Origin: Polaromonas sp. P2-4
Lineage (GTDB): Bacteria; Pseudomonadota; Gammaproteobacteria; Burkholderiales; Burkholderiaceae_C
Direction of reading: 5' to 3'
Length of the DNA: 64,000 bases
Assembly (NCBI GenBank): GCA_024703855.1
Contig: CP087965.1
Coordinates: 3,092,001 to 3,156,000 of the forward strand
The notes under the pieces are model-generated. The model made no database searches. It was not told the origin of the DNA and saw only the letters and a program-made list of their open reading frames with translations. The position numbers were made by a program, and so were the translations under genes. The stretch's first letter is position 1; the number at the start of each line of letters is the position of its first letter. Shown one piece after another: positions 1 through 9,497 of this stretch.

Positions 1-539
1 ACGGCCAGGTCAACCTGCTGGTGCCCATGCTGGCCCATGCCAGCGAGATTCGCCAGACCCTGGTGCTGATTGACCACGCCCGCATGCAGCTTGACAACAA
101 GGGCACGCCTTATGGCCCGGTGCGGCTGGGCGCAATGATTGAAATTCCGGCGGCGGCGCTCACGCTCAAGCTCTTTCTCAGGTACTTTGATTTCCTCTCC
201 ATCGGCACCAACGACTTGATTCAGTACACGCTGGCGATTGACCGGGCCGATGAGTCGGTCGCGCATCTGTATGACCCGCTGCACCCGGCCGTGTTGCGCT
301 TGGTGGCCGACACCATTGCCGAATGCAATGCCCAGGGCAAGGGCGTCAGCGTGTGCGGCGAGATGGCGGGCGATGTGGGCATGACGCGTTTGCTGCTGGG
401 GCTGGGGCTGCGCAGCTTTTCCATGCACCCGTCGCGAATTCTGGCGGTCAAGCAGCAGATTCTGCGGGCCGATGCCAGCAAGCTCGCCGCCTGGGCCGCG
501 CAGGTGCTGGCCAGCGAAGACCCGGCTTCTTTGCTTTAG
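1..539 (+). CDS. ptsI: Phosphoenolpyruvate-protein phosphotransferase (PTS enzyme I), C-terminal part
   Basis: C-terminal PEP-utilizing TIM-barrel part of enzyme I, which takes phosphate from PEP and hands it to HPr in the cytoplasm. The reading frame is open from the window edge, so the N-terminal swivelling domain and active-site histidine lie outside. Visible landmarks are GAMIEIPAAA (substrate-binding strand), the signature FLSIGTNDLIQYTLAIDR, and the catalytic-Cys block GVSVCGEMAGD. The ending SMHPSRILAVKQQIL matches the usual enzyme I C-terminus. In betaproteobacteria the enzyme mostly serves a partial PTS with regulatory roles (family knowledge). A palindromic element follows directly after the stop. 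Confidence 0.93.
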   Translation, partial: GQVNLLVPMLAHASEIRQTLVLIDHARMQLDNKGTPYGPVRLGAMIEIPAAALTLKLFLRYFDFLSIGTNDLIQYTLAIDRADESVAHLYDPLHPAVLRLVADTIAECNAQGKGVSVCGEMAGDVGMTRLLLGLGLRSFSMHPSRILAVKQQILRADASKLAAWAAQVLASEDPASLL

Positions 540-543
540 AGCC

Positions 544-705
544 AGTGTGGTGTTGCATGCTGGCGGGCACAAATAAAACCGATGGATTTTTGCTCAGGGC
601 AAGGCGCAAACCGCAGCAATAGCTCCAGCTATTGCGAGGATTTGCAACGCCGCCATGGGTAAAAAGACGCGGTTTTATGTGCCTGATAGCGTGCAACACC
701 ACACT
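544..705. repeat. 162-bp imperfect palindromic element (MITE-like)
   Basis: The outer arms at 544-580 and 671-705 are inverted copies of about 35 bp, beginning AGTGTGGTGTTGCA and ending TGCAACACCACACT. The centre holds a perfect inner hairpin, GCAATAGCT (616-624) against AGCTATTGC (627-635). The sequence between is partly self-complementary, so the whole unit could fold as one long hairpin. It has no coding capacity. It could be a non-autonomous mobile repeat, a 3' hairpin of the ptsI transcript, or both. The 540-934 gap otherwise contains the short repeat at 741-770 and the leader of the next gene. Confidence 0.7.
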
Positions 706-740
706 ACCCGGCACAGGCTGCCAGTTGCCCGATGCTGTTT

Positions 741-770
741 GCTATAAAAAAAGATAGCTATCTGCGCCCG
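741..770. repeat. Short dispersed repeat, family A (copy 1)
   Basis: A GCTAT...ATAGCTA inverted core is followed by the tail CTGCGCCCG, the intergenic version of a repeat found about 13 times in the window. Confidence 0.65.
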
Positions 771-934
771 TTTCATATGGGCTAAGGCCATAAATGCCTT
801 GTAAAAGTCTGGCCAGCGGGGGCTGGGCATGCGGTGAAACAAAGCGAAACATGCCGCAACCGGCGCGAAAAGACCTGCGCTGATTTCGCGGGCACCATGC
901 AAAGCCTCATCCACTCCTTTTGCAAGGTCCTTTC

Positions 935-1399
935 ATGAAACGCTTCATTAAGAAAACCCTGCTCGGCCTCTTTGGCGGGGCGCTTATTGTCGGCAGCCTG
1001 GGCGCCTGCTCGCAGCGCGGCCCCGGCGGCTGGCACGCGGGCGCTGATGGTTCCCCGGAATTTCGTGCCCGCATGGTCGAAAAGGTCGGTTCCAGGCTCG
1101 ATCTGGACGCGGCACAAAAGCAAAAGCTGGCCGTGCTGGCCGACAAGCTTCAGATCCAGCGCGCCGCGCTGCGCGGTGCAAGTGATCCGCGCGTGGCCGT
1201 TCGCGGCCTGTTCGCAGGAGACAAGCTGGACCAGGCGGGCGCCAAAAAGCTCATCGACGAGAAAACCGCCGCCGTCCAGGCCGGCAGCCCCGAGGTGATC
1301 GCTGCCGCCGCCGATTTCTTTGATAACCTGCGGCCCGAACAGCAGCAGAAGGTGCGCGATTTCATGGAACGCGGCCGTCGCTGGGGTCACCGTGGCTGA
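935..1399 (+). CDS. Spy/CpxP-like periplasmic lipoprotein (LTXXQ type)
   Basis: A protein of about 154 residues starting MKRFIKKTLLG. A hydrophobic signal peptide ends in the lipobox-like LGAC, followed by a charged helical domain with LDLDAAQKQKL and LRPEQQQKVRDFMERG, the two LTXXQ-like blocks of Spy/CpxP envelope-stress chaperones. ATG 935 is chosen because AAGG lies about 8 bases upstream; an in-frame TTG at 920 has no such support. It lies just upstream of a two-component system, so it may be that system's target or periplasmic modulator, as CpxP is for CpxRA (inference). Confidence 0.7.
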   Translation: MKRFIKKTLLGLFGGALIVGSLGACSQRGPGGWHAGADGSPEFRARMVEKVGSRLDLDAAQKQKLAVLADKLQIQRAALRGASDPRVAVRGLFAGDKLDQAGAKKLIDEKTAAVQAGSPEVIAAAADFFDNLRPEQQQKVRDFMERGRRWGHRG

Positions 1400-1859
1400 G
1401 GCGCTGCAACTCGTCGCTAGGGTCGCAAGGCGGGCAGCGCCCAGTACCCGCCTTGAAGTCCTGAGCCACGCGAAGGCCGGCAGCGTCAGCCGTGGGGTGC
1501 GCACCGTGCTGCGCCTGGAAGGCCTGGCCGTTTTCGCAGTCGCCGTGGCGGCGTATGCGCAGTTTGGCGCGGGCTGGGGCTTGTTTGCCTGGCTGTTCCT
1601 GCTGCCCGACCTGTCTTGTCTAGCCTACCTGGCCGGGCCACGCGTCGGCGCCGCGGCCTATAACGCCGCGCATTCCTACGCCGGTGCCCTGGGGCTGCTG
1701 GCCGCCGGTGTGCTGGGGGCCATGCCCTTGGTGCTGGCTGTGGCGCTGGTCTGGTGCGCGCATATCGGTTTTGACCGCGCGCTGGGCTATGGGCTCAAGT
1801 ACGCGGCGGGCTTCAGCGAGACGCACCTGGGTCGACTGGGAGGGGCAGACCCCTGGTGA
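1392..1859 (+). CDS. DUF4260-like small membrane protein
   Basis: A protein of about 155 residues with hydrophobic segments around VLRLEGLAVFAVAVAAYA, LFLLPDLSCLAYLAGPRVG and LGLLAAGVLGAMPLVLAVAL. The conserved end HIGFDRALGYGLKYA.GF...HLGR is the DUF4260 signature as I remember it. The function is unknown. No ATG is available; GTG 1392, overlapping the previous stop by 8 bases, is the most natural start. Translational coupling to the Spy-like gene is likely. GTG codons further in are alternatives. Confidence 0.6.
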   Translation: MAEALQLVARVARRAAPSTRLEVLSHAKAGSVSRGVRTVLRLEGLAVFAVAVAAYAQFGAGWGLFAWLFLLPDLSCLAYLAGPRVGAAAYNAAHSYAGALGLLAAGVLGAMPLVLAVALVWCAHIGFDRALGYGLKYAAGFSETHLGRLGGADPW

Positions 1860-1910
1860 GCGACGGCCCAAAGGTGGATGAAAATTTTGCCAGCTTCTTA
1901 TGATGGACAT

Positions 1911-2600
1911 ATGCCCCGTATTTTGCTGATTGACGACGACGAACATCTGGCCGCACCGCTGGCGACTTACCTTGCACGGTTCGATCTGGTGCTGGACAGT
2001 GCCACGCGCCCTGGCGCGGGGCTGGCCATGCTGCGCGCCACCGCCTACGACGCGGCCATCCTGGACGTGATGCTGCCGGAGATGGACGGTTTTGCCCTGT
2101 GCCGTGAAATCCGCAAGGAAAGCGACATCCCTATCGTGATGCTGACGGCCCGGGGTGATGTGATGGACCGGGTGGTGGGCCTGGAGCTGGGTGCCGACGA
2201 CTACCTGCCCAAGCCATTTGAGCCGCGTGAGCTGGTGGCGCGCGTGCAAACCATCTTGCGGCGCCAGCGCGTGGTGCCCGCTGCAGCGCAAAACCAACGC
2301 CTGGTGTTTCAGGGGCTGGCCATCGATCTTGAGACGCGCGAAGTCATGCGGCATGGCCGGCCGGTCGAGCTAACGGGCACCGAGTTTGAACTGCTGGCGC
2401 TGCTGGCCGCTGAGCCCGGCAAGGTGTTCAGCCGCGACGACATCCTGAACCATTTGCGCGGCCACGAGGCTGATCTGTACACGCGTGCCGTGGATATCGT
2501 GGTGAGCCGCTTGCGCAAAAGCTGGAGCCGCTGGACTGCATCAAGACCTTGCGCAACGCGGGCTATGCGCTGGCGGCGGGCAGGGGCGACGACGCGGTGA
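1911..2600 (+). CDS. OmpR-family response regulator (frame disturbed near the C-terminus)
   Basis: The receiver domain has the acidic cluster DDD at residues 8-10, phospho-acceptor Asp52 in AILDVMLPEMDG and Lys101 in LPKPFEP. It is followed by a winged-helix DNA-binding domain (LTGTEFELLALLA, then VDIVVSRLRK). The frame is lost near 2517, where one A of an A5 run appears missing; the neighbouring frame continues with a proper ending (TLRNAGYALA). Recovering the observed TGA at 2598-2600 needs a second change, most simply a lost CG at 2594-2597. ATG 1878 with AAAGGTGG in front is an alternative start. The gene is coupled to the kinase by a GTGA overlap. Confidence 0.85.
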   Translation: MPRILLIDDDEHLAAPLATYLARFDLVLDSATRPGAGLAMLRATAYDAAILDVMLPEMDGFALCREIRKESDIPIVMLTARGDVMDRVVGLELGADDYLPKPFEPRELVARVQTILRRQRVVPAAAQNQRLVFQGLAIDLETREVMRHGRPVELTGTEFELLALLAAEPGKVFSRDDILNHLRGHEADLYTRAVDIVVSRLRKSWSRWTASRPCATRAMRWRRAGATTR

Positions 2601-3919
2601 AGCAGGTGGCGCGGCACCCTTGGCGCCATCGCTGGCGCCATTCGCTGCGGTTGCGGCTGATCACCGTGTTTGTGCTGCTGGCGCTGGCTATGGGCGTGGT
2701 GTTCCTGGGCGGCATGCAGCGGGCCTTCTCGACTGGCTGGCGCGATGCCGCGCGCCCGCTCATCACCGACTACATGGACCGGCTGGTGGCCGACCTGGGC
2801 ACGCCCCCCGACGTGGGCCGCGCCCAGGCGCTTGCAACGCGGCTGCCGATCGCGATCCGCATCGCCGGGCCGCAGGTGAACTGGCAATCGCATCCGGACC
2901 GGCCAGACTGGCGCAATCGGCCTGTTTTCGAGGGGCGCGCGAATGACTGGCTCAGCCGCAGTACCGCCGACGGCCACCGCGTGAGCTTTGGCATGGGCAC
3001 CGTGGCCTGGCAGGGCGGGCCGCAGCACGGCATTGGCTGGATCACGCTGGCCTTGCTGCTGGCCCTGATTGCTGCCGCGTATGCCTATGTGCGCCACCTC
3101 TTGCGGCCGCTGGACGACATTCGCGCGGGTGCCGAGCGCTTTGGCCGCGGTGTCTTTAACGCGCCGATTCCGCTGCGCCGGCGCGATGAACTGGGCGATC
3201 TGGCGCAGCGCATCAACACCATGGCGCATGACATCGAAGGCATGCTGGACGCCAAACGCGGGCTGCTGCTGGCTCTGAGCCATGAGCTGCGCTCTCCGCT
3301 GACGCGGGCGCGCCTCAATGCCGAACTGCTGCCCACCACGGCGGAGGGGGCTGGCGCGGCTACCGGGGGAGAAAATCGCGAACGCGCCGCACTGCTGCGC
3401 GACCTGGGCGAGATGCGCGACCTGATCAGCGACCTGCTGGAGAGCGAGCGGCTGGCCAGCCCGCATGCCGCCCTGCAGCGCGAGCCGACCGATCTGGCGG
3501 CGCTGGTGCGCGAGACCGTGGCCGACCTGCCGACGGCCGCTGGCGTTGTGCTCGACCTGGACCCTGGCCTGCCGCTGATGGCGCTGGACCGCACGCGCAT
3601 GCGCCTCTTGGTACGCAACCTGCTCGACAACGCCCTGCGTTACAGCGTCGATGCCGGGCAACCGCCGCGCATTGCGCTGTACCCGGAAGCCGGTGGTGTG
3701 ATGCTGGAAGTGCGCGACTTCGGCCCGGGTGTGGAGGCGGGCCAGCTTGCACGGCTGACCGAGCCTTTCTACCGCACCGACAGCGCCCGCCAGCGCGCGA
3801 CCGGCGGTGTCGGGCTGGGCATGTACCTGTGCCGCCTGGTCGCGCAGGCGCATGGGGCGCAACTCGATGTGCGCAATGCAGAACCCGGTTTGAGTGTGCG
3901 TTTGCTGTTGCTTCCGTGA
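2597..3919 (+). CDS. Sensor histidine kinase (CpxA/RstB-like)
   Basis: A kinase of about 440 residues, partner of the upstream regulator. TM1 spans about residues 18-40, a periplasmic loop of about 105 residues follows, and TM2 spans 147-163. HAMP begins with LLRPLDDI and HisKA carries the phospho-acceptor His229 in ALSHELRSPLT. The HATPase has N box NLLDNALRYS, G1 DFGPGVE and G2 GGVGLGMYLC. The start GTG 2597 overlaps the regulator stop. The frame stays open upstream into the regulator, but I read that as an indel effect, not a fused gene. With the Spy-like gene it suggests an envelope-stress circuit. Confidence 0.88.
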   Translation: MKQVARHPWRHRWRHSLRLRLITVFVLLALAMGVVFLGGMQRAFSTGWRDAARPLITDYMDRLVADLGTPPDVGRAQALATRLPIAIRIAGPQVNWQSHPDRPDWRNRPVFEGRANDWLSRSTADGHRVSFGMGTVAWQGGPQHGIGWITLALLLALIAAAYAYVRHLLRPLDDIRAGAERFGRGVFNAPIPLRRRDELGDLAQRINTMAHDIEGMLDAKRGLLLALSHELRSPLTRARLNAELLPTTAEGAGAATGGENRERAALLRDLGEMRDLISDLLESERLASPHAALQREPTDLAALVRETVADLPTAAGVVLDLDPGLPLMALDRTRMRLLVRNLLDNALRYSVDAGQPPRIALYPEAGGVMLEVRDFGPGVEAGQLARLTEPFYRTDSARQRATGGVGLGMYLCRLVAQAHGAQLDVRNAEPGLSVRLLLLP

Positions 3920-3921
3920 GG

Positions 3922-4792
3922 CTATCGCGTCCGCGTGCCCAGCACGGCAGCGCCAATGATCATCACCGCCGCCAGGCCAATGCTCCAGCTCAGAGCGCGA
4001 CCCGTCACCAGCATCAAGAGCGCGGTGGAGCCGAGTGGCGTGAGGTAGCTCAGGATGCCGATCTGCCGCGCATCACCGAGCTTGAGCGCCTTGTCCCACA
4101 GAAAAAATGCCGCACCCAGCGGGCCCAGTCCCATCACGGCCAGCAGCAGCCAGTCGCGCCCTGACAGCGCCACTTGCGGCTCCAGCGCAAAGTGGCATAG
4201 CAGGGACAGCAGGCCCGACAACATGCCAAACAAGCCAATCGCTGCGGTGGGGAATTTTTTGCCGGTCAACGCGGCACGTTTGGTTTGCAGCGAGTAGTTG
4301 GCCCAGATCATGGCGGAGGCCAGCGCCAGCAGGTAACCCAGGCCAGTGCCCCAGCCCGCGTGGCTGATCGTCGTGCCCTGCAGGTTCACGCCCGCCCAGG
4401 ATGGCAAGGGCAGCGCCGGCAAAACCCACCAACGCTGCCGCGACATGGACGCCGCGCAGTTTGACACCGGGCAAGTACAGCGGTGCCAGCACCACAATCA
4501 ACAAGGGCCAAAGGTAATTGACCAAATTGACCTCGACCGCCGGCGCGATGCGCAGTCCGATGAACAGCAGGAAGTGAAAACCAAACAGGGTGAACACCCC
4601 CAGGCCGAGAGTGCTTGGCGCGACCCGCCATTGCCGCCGGTCTTTCACCACGTAGGGCAAGGCCAGAGCGCTGCCGATGATCAATGCGAGACCCGTGAGC
4701 AGGAAGGGCGGTACATGTTTGAGCGACACCCCGAGCGAGGCGAGCGCGGCCCATAAGGCGATGGCACCCAGTGCATATAAATTGGCTTGCAT
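3922..4792 (-). CDS. EamA/DMT-family transporter (YddG-like), one frameshift
   Basis: A ten-helix drug/metabolite transporter of about 290 residues starting MQANLYALGAIALW. Two EamA repeats are visible; EVNLVNYLWPLLIVV recalls YddG-type aromatic amino-acid exporters. The frame changes near 4395: the first half ends at ALAILGG and the second resumes at AGVNLQGTTI. Removing one G of a GGG run restores AILAGVNLQG. It converges with the kinase gene, stop-to-stop gap 2 bases. The substrate is not predictable. Confidence 0.78.
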
Positions 4793-5009
4793 GGCCCCAA
4801 GGATAGAGGCAGCTTGGGCGCCACATCGTCGCGCAAGCACGCTTTGCGGTTGCGCAACGACGGTTTTGGGGTGGATTTAGGACACAACCTCCGCTGCGCC
4901 CGTGCTACATCCGGTAACCAGCTTCACGTTTGAGCTTCACACCAGACACCTGGCCGGTATGTGGCGGGACTGAAATGCTTTTGCAGGCAAAATTTTCAAG
5001 GAGAACCTG

Positions 5010-5201
5010 ATGAAAAAGCTCGCAGTGTTATTGCTGGTGTTGACCGGTTTGTCGGGTTGTGTGGTTTACCCGGTTCCTTACGACGAGGGGCGGGGCTATC
5101 GCCATCATGGCGGCGCATCCCAAGGCTACTACGGTGACCGGGATGGCGATGGTGTGCGTAATCGCAACGACCGCTATCCGAACAATCCGCGTCGGTATTA
5201 G
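5010..5201 (+). CDS. Small Gly/Tyr/Arg-rich lipoprotein
   Basis: A 63-residue protein with signal peptide MKKLAVLLLVLTG and lipobox LSGC, so mature Cys at residue 17. The short mature part is polar (DRDGDGVRNRNDRYPNN), and DRDGDGVRNRND resembles a thrombospondin-type calcium loop. AAGGAGA lies 8 bases before the ATG. Its stop overlaps the stop of the convergent AraC gene by 3 bases. The 4793-5009 gap shows nothing beyond this ribosome binding site. The function is unknown; it is probably outer-membrane anchored. Confidence 0.72.
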   Translation: MKKLAVLLLVLTGLSGCVVYPVPYDEGRGYRHHGGASQGYYGDRDGDGVRNRNDRYPNNPRRY

Positions 5202-5933
5202 CCTTTAAGAGACGGCCAATGCCGCCGCATCGCTGCCGTCAGCGCCGACGGTGACTGGTAACCGCAGCGCAGGGCGGTCTCGGCCACGCTGACACCGCTG
5301 GCGCGCAGTTGCCGGGCTTGCGCCAGACGCTGGTGGCGCAGCCACTGCATGACGCTCTGGCCGGTTTCGCGGCGGCAGCAGCGCTGCAAACTGGGTCGGG
5401 CTTAAAAACACCTGTACTGCCAGTTGCGCCACGCTCAGCGGTTCATGCAAATGACGCTGCGCCCAATGGGCAAGCTGCTGCCAGTCAATAGGGCGAATAG
5501 GGCGCTGGTTATGCAGCGCGGCACCGAGCGAAGGCGCGCGCCAGGCGTCCAGCAGCAGTGCCGGGGCGTAGTGCCGCGTCATCGCATCTGGTTGCTGCAG
5601 GGCGTACGCCAGGTAGCGGGCCAGCGCATGCGCCTGGTCGGACCGGGCCGGTTGAGATGCACAGCGAGCCCAGCCCTGGTCTGCGGTGTCCAGCACCAGG
5701 CAGTGGCTGCCCGAGCGGGCTTCAAAATCATGGCGTTCGCCGGGCGCAATCACGCAGCCGTCACCTGCGCCAATGCGCTGGCCGCGGCCTTGTACTTCCA
5801 GTTCGAGCACACCCTCCAGGCCCAGCAGCACCTGGAAATGGTCGTGCGCATGGCTGCCGTGCGAAGCGCCATAGTGGCGCAGCGACAGCAAGCCGGGCGA
5901 GGCCTCTCGGGCATAGACTTGTTGGCGCGCCAT
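5198..5933 (-). CDS. AraC-family transcriptional regulator, one frameshift
   Basis: About 244 residues. An N-terminal cupin sensing domain (HYGASHGSHAHDHFQVLLG, then GDGCVIAPGERHDFEA) precedes an AraC HTH pair (LSVAQLAVQVFLSPTQFA, then SVAETALRCGYQSPSALTAAM). The frame breaks at 5385, where a T sits inside a CpG; deleting it restores SPTQFARCCRRETGQS, the expected FARxFRRExG block. ATG 5933 overlaps the stop of the SNF2 helicase gene (ATGA), so it is probably co-transcribed with it. The effector is unknown. Confidence 0.82.
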
Positions 5934-8900
5934 CAGCTTCCCAGCGGCTTGAGCAGCGCGGCCAGATCGCTCTCGGTGAACAGCGGTTGCTTGCGCGCCG
6001 TGGCTTCGCTGTACATGCTGTCGGCCAGCGCCGCCTTGCGTTCCTGCAGCGCGAGGATGCGTTCTTCGATGGTGCCTTGGGCCACCAGCTTGTAGACGAA
6101 CACGCGCTGGGTCTGGCCGATGCGGTGAGCCCGGTCGGTGGCCTGGTTCTCTACTGCCGGGTTCCACCAGGGGTCATAGTGGATCACGGTGTCGGCCTGC
6201 GTCAGGTTCAGGCCCACGCCGCCCGCCTTGAGGCTGATGAGAAACAGCGGCACCGCGCCCGAGGTGAAGCGCTCGATGAGCTGGTCGCGGTTTTGGGACT
6301 GGCCGGTGAGCTTGACCCAGGGGATATTGCGCTTTTCAAGCTCCTGTTCGATCAGCGTCAGCATGGTGGTGAATTGCGAGAACAGCAGCACCCGCCGCCC
6401 CTCGGCCAGCAGTTCGGGCAGCAGCTCCATCAGCAGTTCCAGCTTGGCCGATTGCTTGATTTTTTTGGCGGCCGCCACGGGCACCAGGCGCGGGTCGCAG
6501 CAGACCTGGCGCAGCTTGAGCAAGGCGTCGAGTATCTGGATTTGCGATTGCGCCAGGCCTTTGTTGGCCAGTGCTTCGCGGACTGTTTTCTCTGTGGTGA
6601 GGCGTATTGTTTCGTAAAGATCAGCCTGCTTGTCGCCCAGCTCAACGCTGGAGATGGCTTCCTGCTTTTCCGGCAAGTCGGTCGCCACGTCGCGCTTGGC
6701 ACGGCGCAACATAAACGGCGTCACGCGGCGGCGCAACTGGTCCAGTCGCTCGCTGTCGCCGTGTTTTTCGATGGGCGTGCGGTACAGCGCCTTGAAGCGC
6801 GCCTGGCTGCCCAAAAAACCCGGCATCAAAAAGTGGAACAGGCTCCACAATTCGCCCAGGTGGTTTTCCATGGGCGTGCCCGAGAGGCACAGCCGGTGGC
6901 GGGTGTTCAGCTCGCTGACGATTTGGGCCGCGTGGGTGTTGGCGTTTTTGATGTTCTGCGCCTCGTCCAGCACCACCAGGTGCCAGGCCTGCGCTTGCCA
7001 GCGCTCACGATCGCGTTGCAGCAGCGAATAGGGCGCAATCACCAGGTCATGGCGCGCCATGTCGGCAGCGGCCTCGTGGCGCTGACTGCCGTGCAGCACC
7101 ACGGCGCTGAGTTCAGGGGTGAAGCGGCTGGCCTCGCGCCGCCAGTTGCCCATTAGACTGACGGGGGCCAGTATCAGCACCGGCCGGTCCAGTCGACCCG
7201 CCTGCTTTTCGACCAAGATGTGCGCCAGGGTTTGCAGGGTTTTGCCCAGGCCCATGTCGTCGGCCAGGATGCCGCCTAGCCCGTTGGCGCGCAGAAACTG
7301 CAACCACTCCAGGCCTTGCTGCTGATAGGGCCGCATCTGTGCCATCAACCCGGTGGGCACCGGGACTTCGGGCAAGGCGCTACGCCCGGCGAGCTGGTGC
7401 ACCATGTGGCGCAGGCTGTCGGCCCCTTGCCAGTTCGTGCCCTCGCCTAGCGCCGCACCGACGCGCAGCGCCTCCAGGCGCGACAGTCGCAATGACTCGC
7501 CGCCGAACTGATTGCCGAGCTGACCGCCGCGTTCGCCCACCAGGTCCAGCAAGGCTTGCAGCCAGGGCCGTAGCGGCTCGGTAGGCAGGCGCAGGTAGTT
7601 GCCGGTTTCCTGTTTCAGGTAAACGTGGGGCGGCAATTGCAGCGTGGTGGCTGCTTCCGCATCCGCGCCTGCCGTGTCTTGGCCGTGGCTGACCGCGCCC
7701 AGTTGCGCCAGCAGCTCAGGCAGCAGCGGCAAGATGTTGTGGCGCTGGCCGTTGATGTCCATGCCTAAAGACAGGTCGAACCAGGGCGAGCGGCTGTCGT
7801 CACCGCCGGCCAGGTCGTCGCCTTCATGATCGTCGCCTTGCGGCACCATCTGCACATCGAGCCCGTCAGCGCGGGAAATCCAGTCCGCCAAACTTGGCGT
7901 CACGGTCACCACGAACCCGGCGCTCTGCAGCGGGGCGAAATCCTGGTCAGCCCATTGCAGCCACTGCTGCTGTTGGGCTGGGGATGCAAAAGGCAGGTAG
8001 AACTGACCCGTGGCGTCGCCTGTCAGACCCAGGGCGCGCAGGGCGTTGTGCGCCGCCTGCTCCGCGGCCAGGTCACGGTGCAACATCAGGCGACGTATGC
8101 CGGGCTCTGCAACATGGCGGGCTGACGGTGAAGAACTTTCCTGCTCAATCAACACCGGGTTATCGCCGTGCAGCGCGTAGTGGCGCAGGCCGTCGTAGTC
8201 AAAGCGCAGCGTCGCACGCAGCAGGCCCATCCGGGCCTGTTCTTCGGCCTCAACGGGCGCGATGTGCAGCTGCGCTGTCGGCGTGATGCCTTGCAACACC
8301 TCGGGGGCTTTTAGCACCGGCGGCAGCGGCAGGCCCGCCAGGCGGCGCAGCAGGGTGGTTTCATGCAGCGCAAAGGCAGACTGTGGAATCGGCGGAGCCT
8401 TGATCAAGAGCTGCAAATGCTCGGCGGAAATACCTGGCATTTCTACCGGGCCGCACACCCCGGTTCTGACATTCAGGTACAGCGGCGGCGTGTTGGCAAA
8501 CCACTGCGCCCCACTGGTTGCGTCGGGCAGTTGCGGCGTCAAGGCCCAGAAGGGTTCGGGTGATATGGGGTTAGACGCTTTGGGGGGGGGGTCACTTCGT
8601 GCCACACAAAGCTCAACGGCTGGGCCGGTCCCAAGGTCACGGGGTGGCCTGAGCACGCGCTCTTCAGCGCTTGAGAACAGCCGACCCGTGGCAGCCGCCA
8701 GCTGCAGAGCCAACACGCCCGTGGCGCCCGCCAGAAAGCCGTGATGGTTGGAATAGTTGTAGCTGTAGGTGCGCGCCGCCAGGCTTTCAATCAGCCGCAC
8801 GACCTCCAGGTCCTGCACCGTGGCGCCACTTCCGTCTATGTACCGGGGCAGCTTGACTTTGGCCCAGTTGCCATTTCGCAGGCGGCGCGACAAACCAAAT

Positions 8901-9492
8901 CCCAGCATCAACACCCGATGTCCGCCCATCTCAGCGGGAATCAACATGTAGACGAAGTGCTCGGCATCGCTGGGCTGAGCCGTCTTGGCCGCGCCATCGT
9001 CAAACAGGCCCAGCCATTGCGTGACTTTGTGCTGCGCTTGCTGGTGTTCGCGCTCCCGGCTGGCCCGTTCTTGCGCTTCCTTTTGCGCCTGCAATTGAGC
9101 GGGGCTCGGTAACGCGGCACTGCTGATGTTTTTGTTTTGCGCAGCACCCCCATCCGTATCAGCCGCGGTGCGAATGCCGCCGGCCTTGTACGCGGCTTTC
9201 AGCGTCAGCGCTACGCTGTGCTTGCAGTTACCACCCACCGGGCAACTGCAGTCGCCGCTGAAAAAGTGATGTGGCCCTGGAGCGACGCCTCAACCAGGAC
9301 CGAGACCTCGTAAGTTTCACGCCCGCTGCCGCGCACCGCCCCTTGAATGTTCCATTCCTGGCTGTTGACGCCAAGGAGTTTGCACTCCAGCACCTGCTGG
9401 TTGCGGTAGACCGCCAGGCCGCGCTCGAAGGTGGCCTGCGAGACCTTGGTCGAAAGCGACTGCGGGTCCAGCAGAAACTGGATGCTGCTCAC
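5933..9492 (-). CDS. SWIM-zinc-finger SNF2/DEAD-like helicase, one frameshift
   Basis: A bacterial Snf2 ATPase of about 1185 residues. The N-terminus holds a SWIM-type zinc finger (DCSCPVGGNCKH) that is only complete after restoring one T to a T5 run near 9261; a GTG at 9492 then starts the full protein. Motor motifs are DDMGLGKT (Walker A), LVVLDEAQN (II), LSGTPMENHLGELW (III), LFSQFTTM (IV), ISLKAGGVGLNLT (V) and QATDRAHRIGQT (VI). Such proteins translocate on duplex DNA and remodel protein-DNA or RNA polymerase complexes; a specific role is not known. It lies 5 bases after lipA in the same direction. Confidence 0.85.
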
Positions 9493-9497
9493 GCGCC

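Noticed and set aside
2549..3919. A fused response regulator-kinase
   Set aside because: The shared open frame arises only from indels near 2517 and 2595; the GTGA overlap is a normal two-gene junction.
5558..7156. Long plus-strand open frame antisense to AraC and SNF2 genes
   Set aside because: Low-complexity composition typical of a GC-rich shadow; the minus-strand reading has clear helicase motifs.
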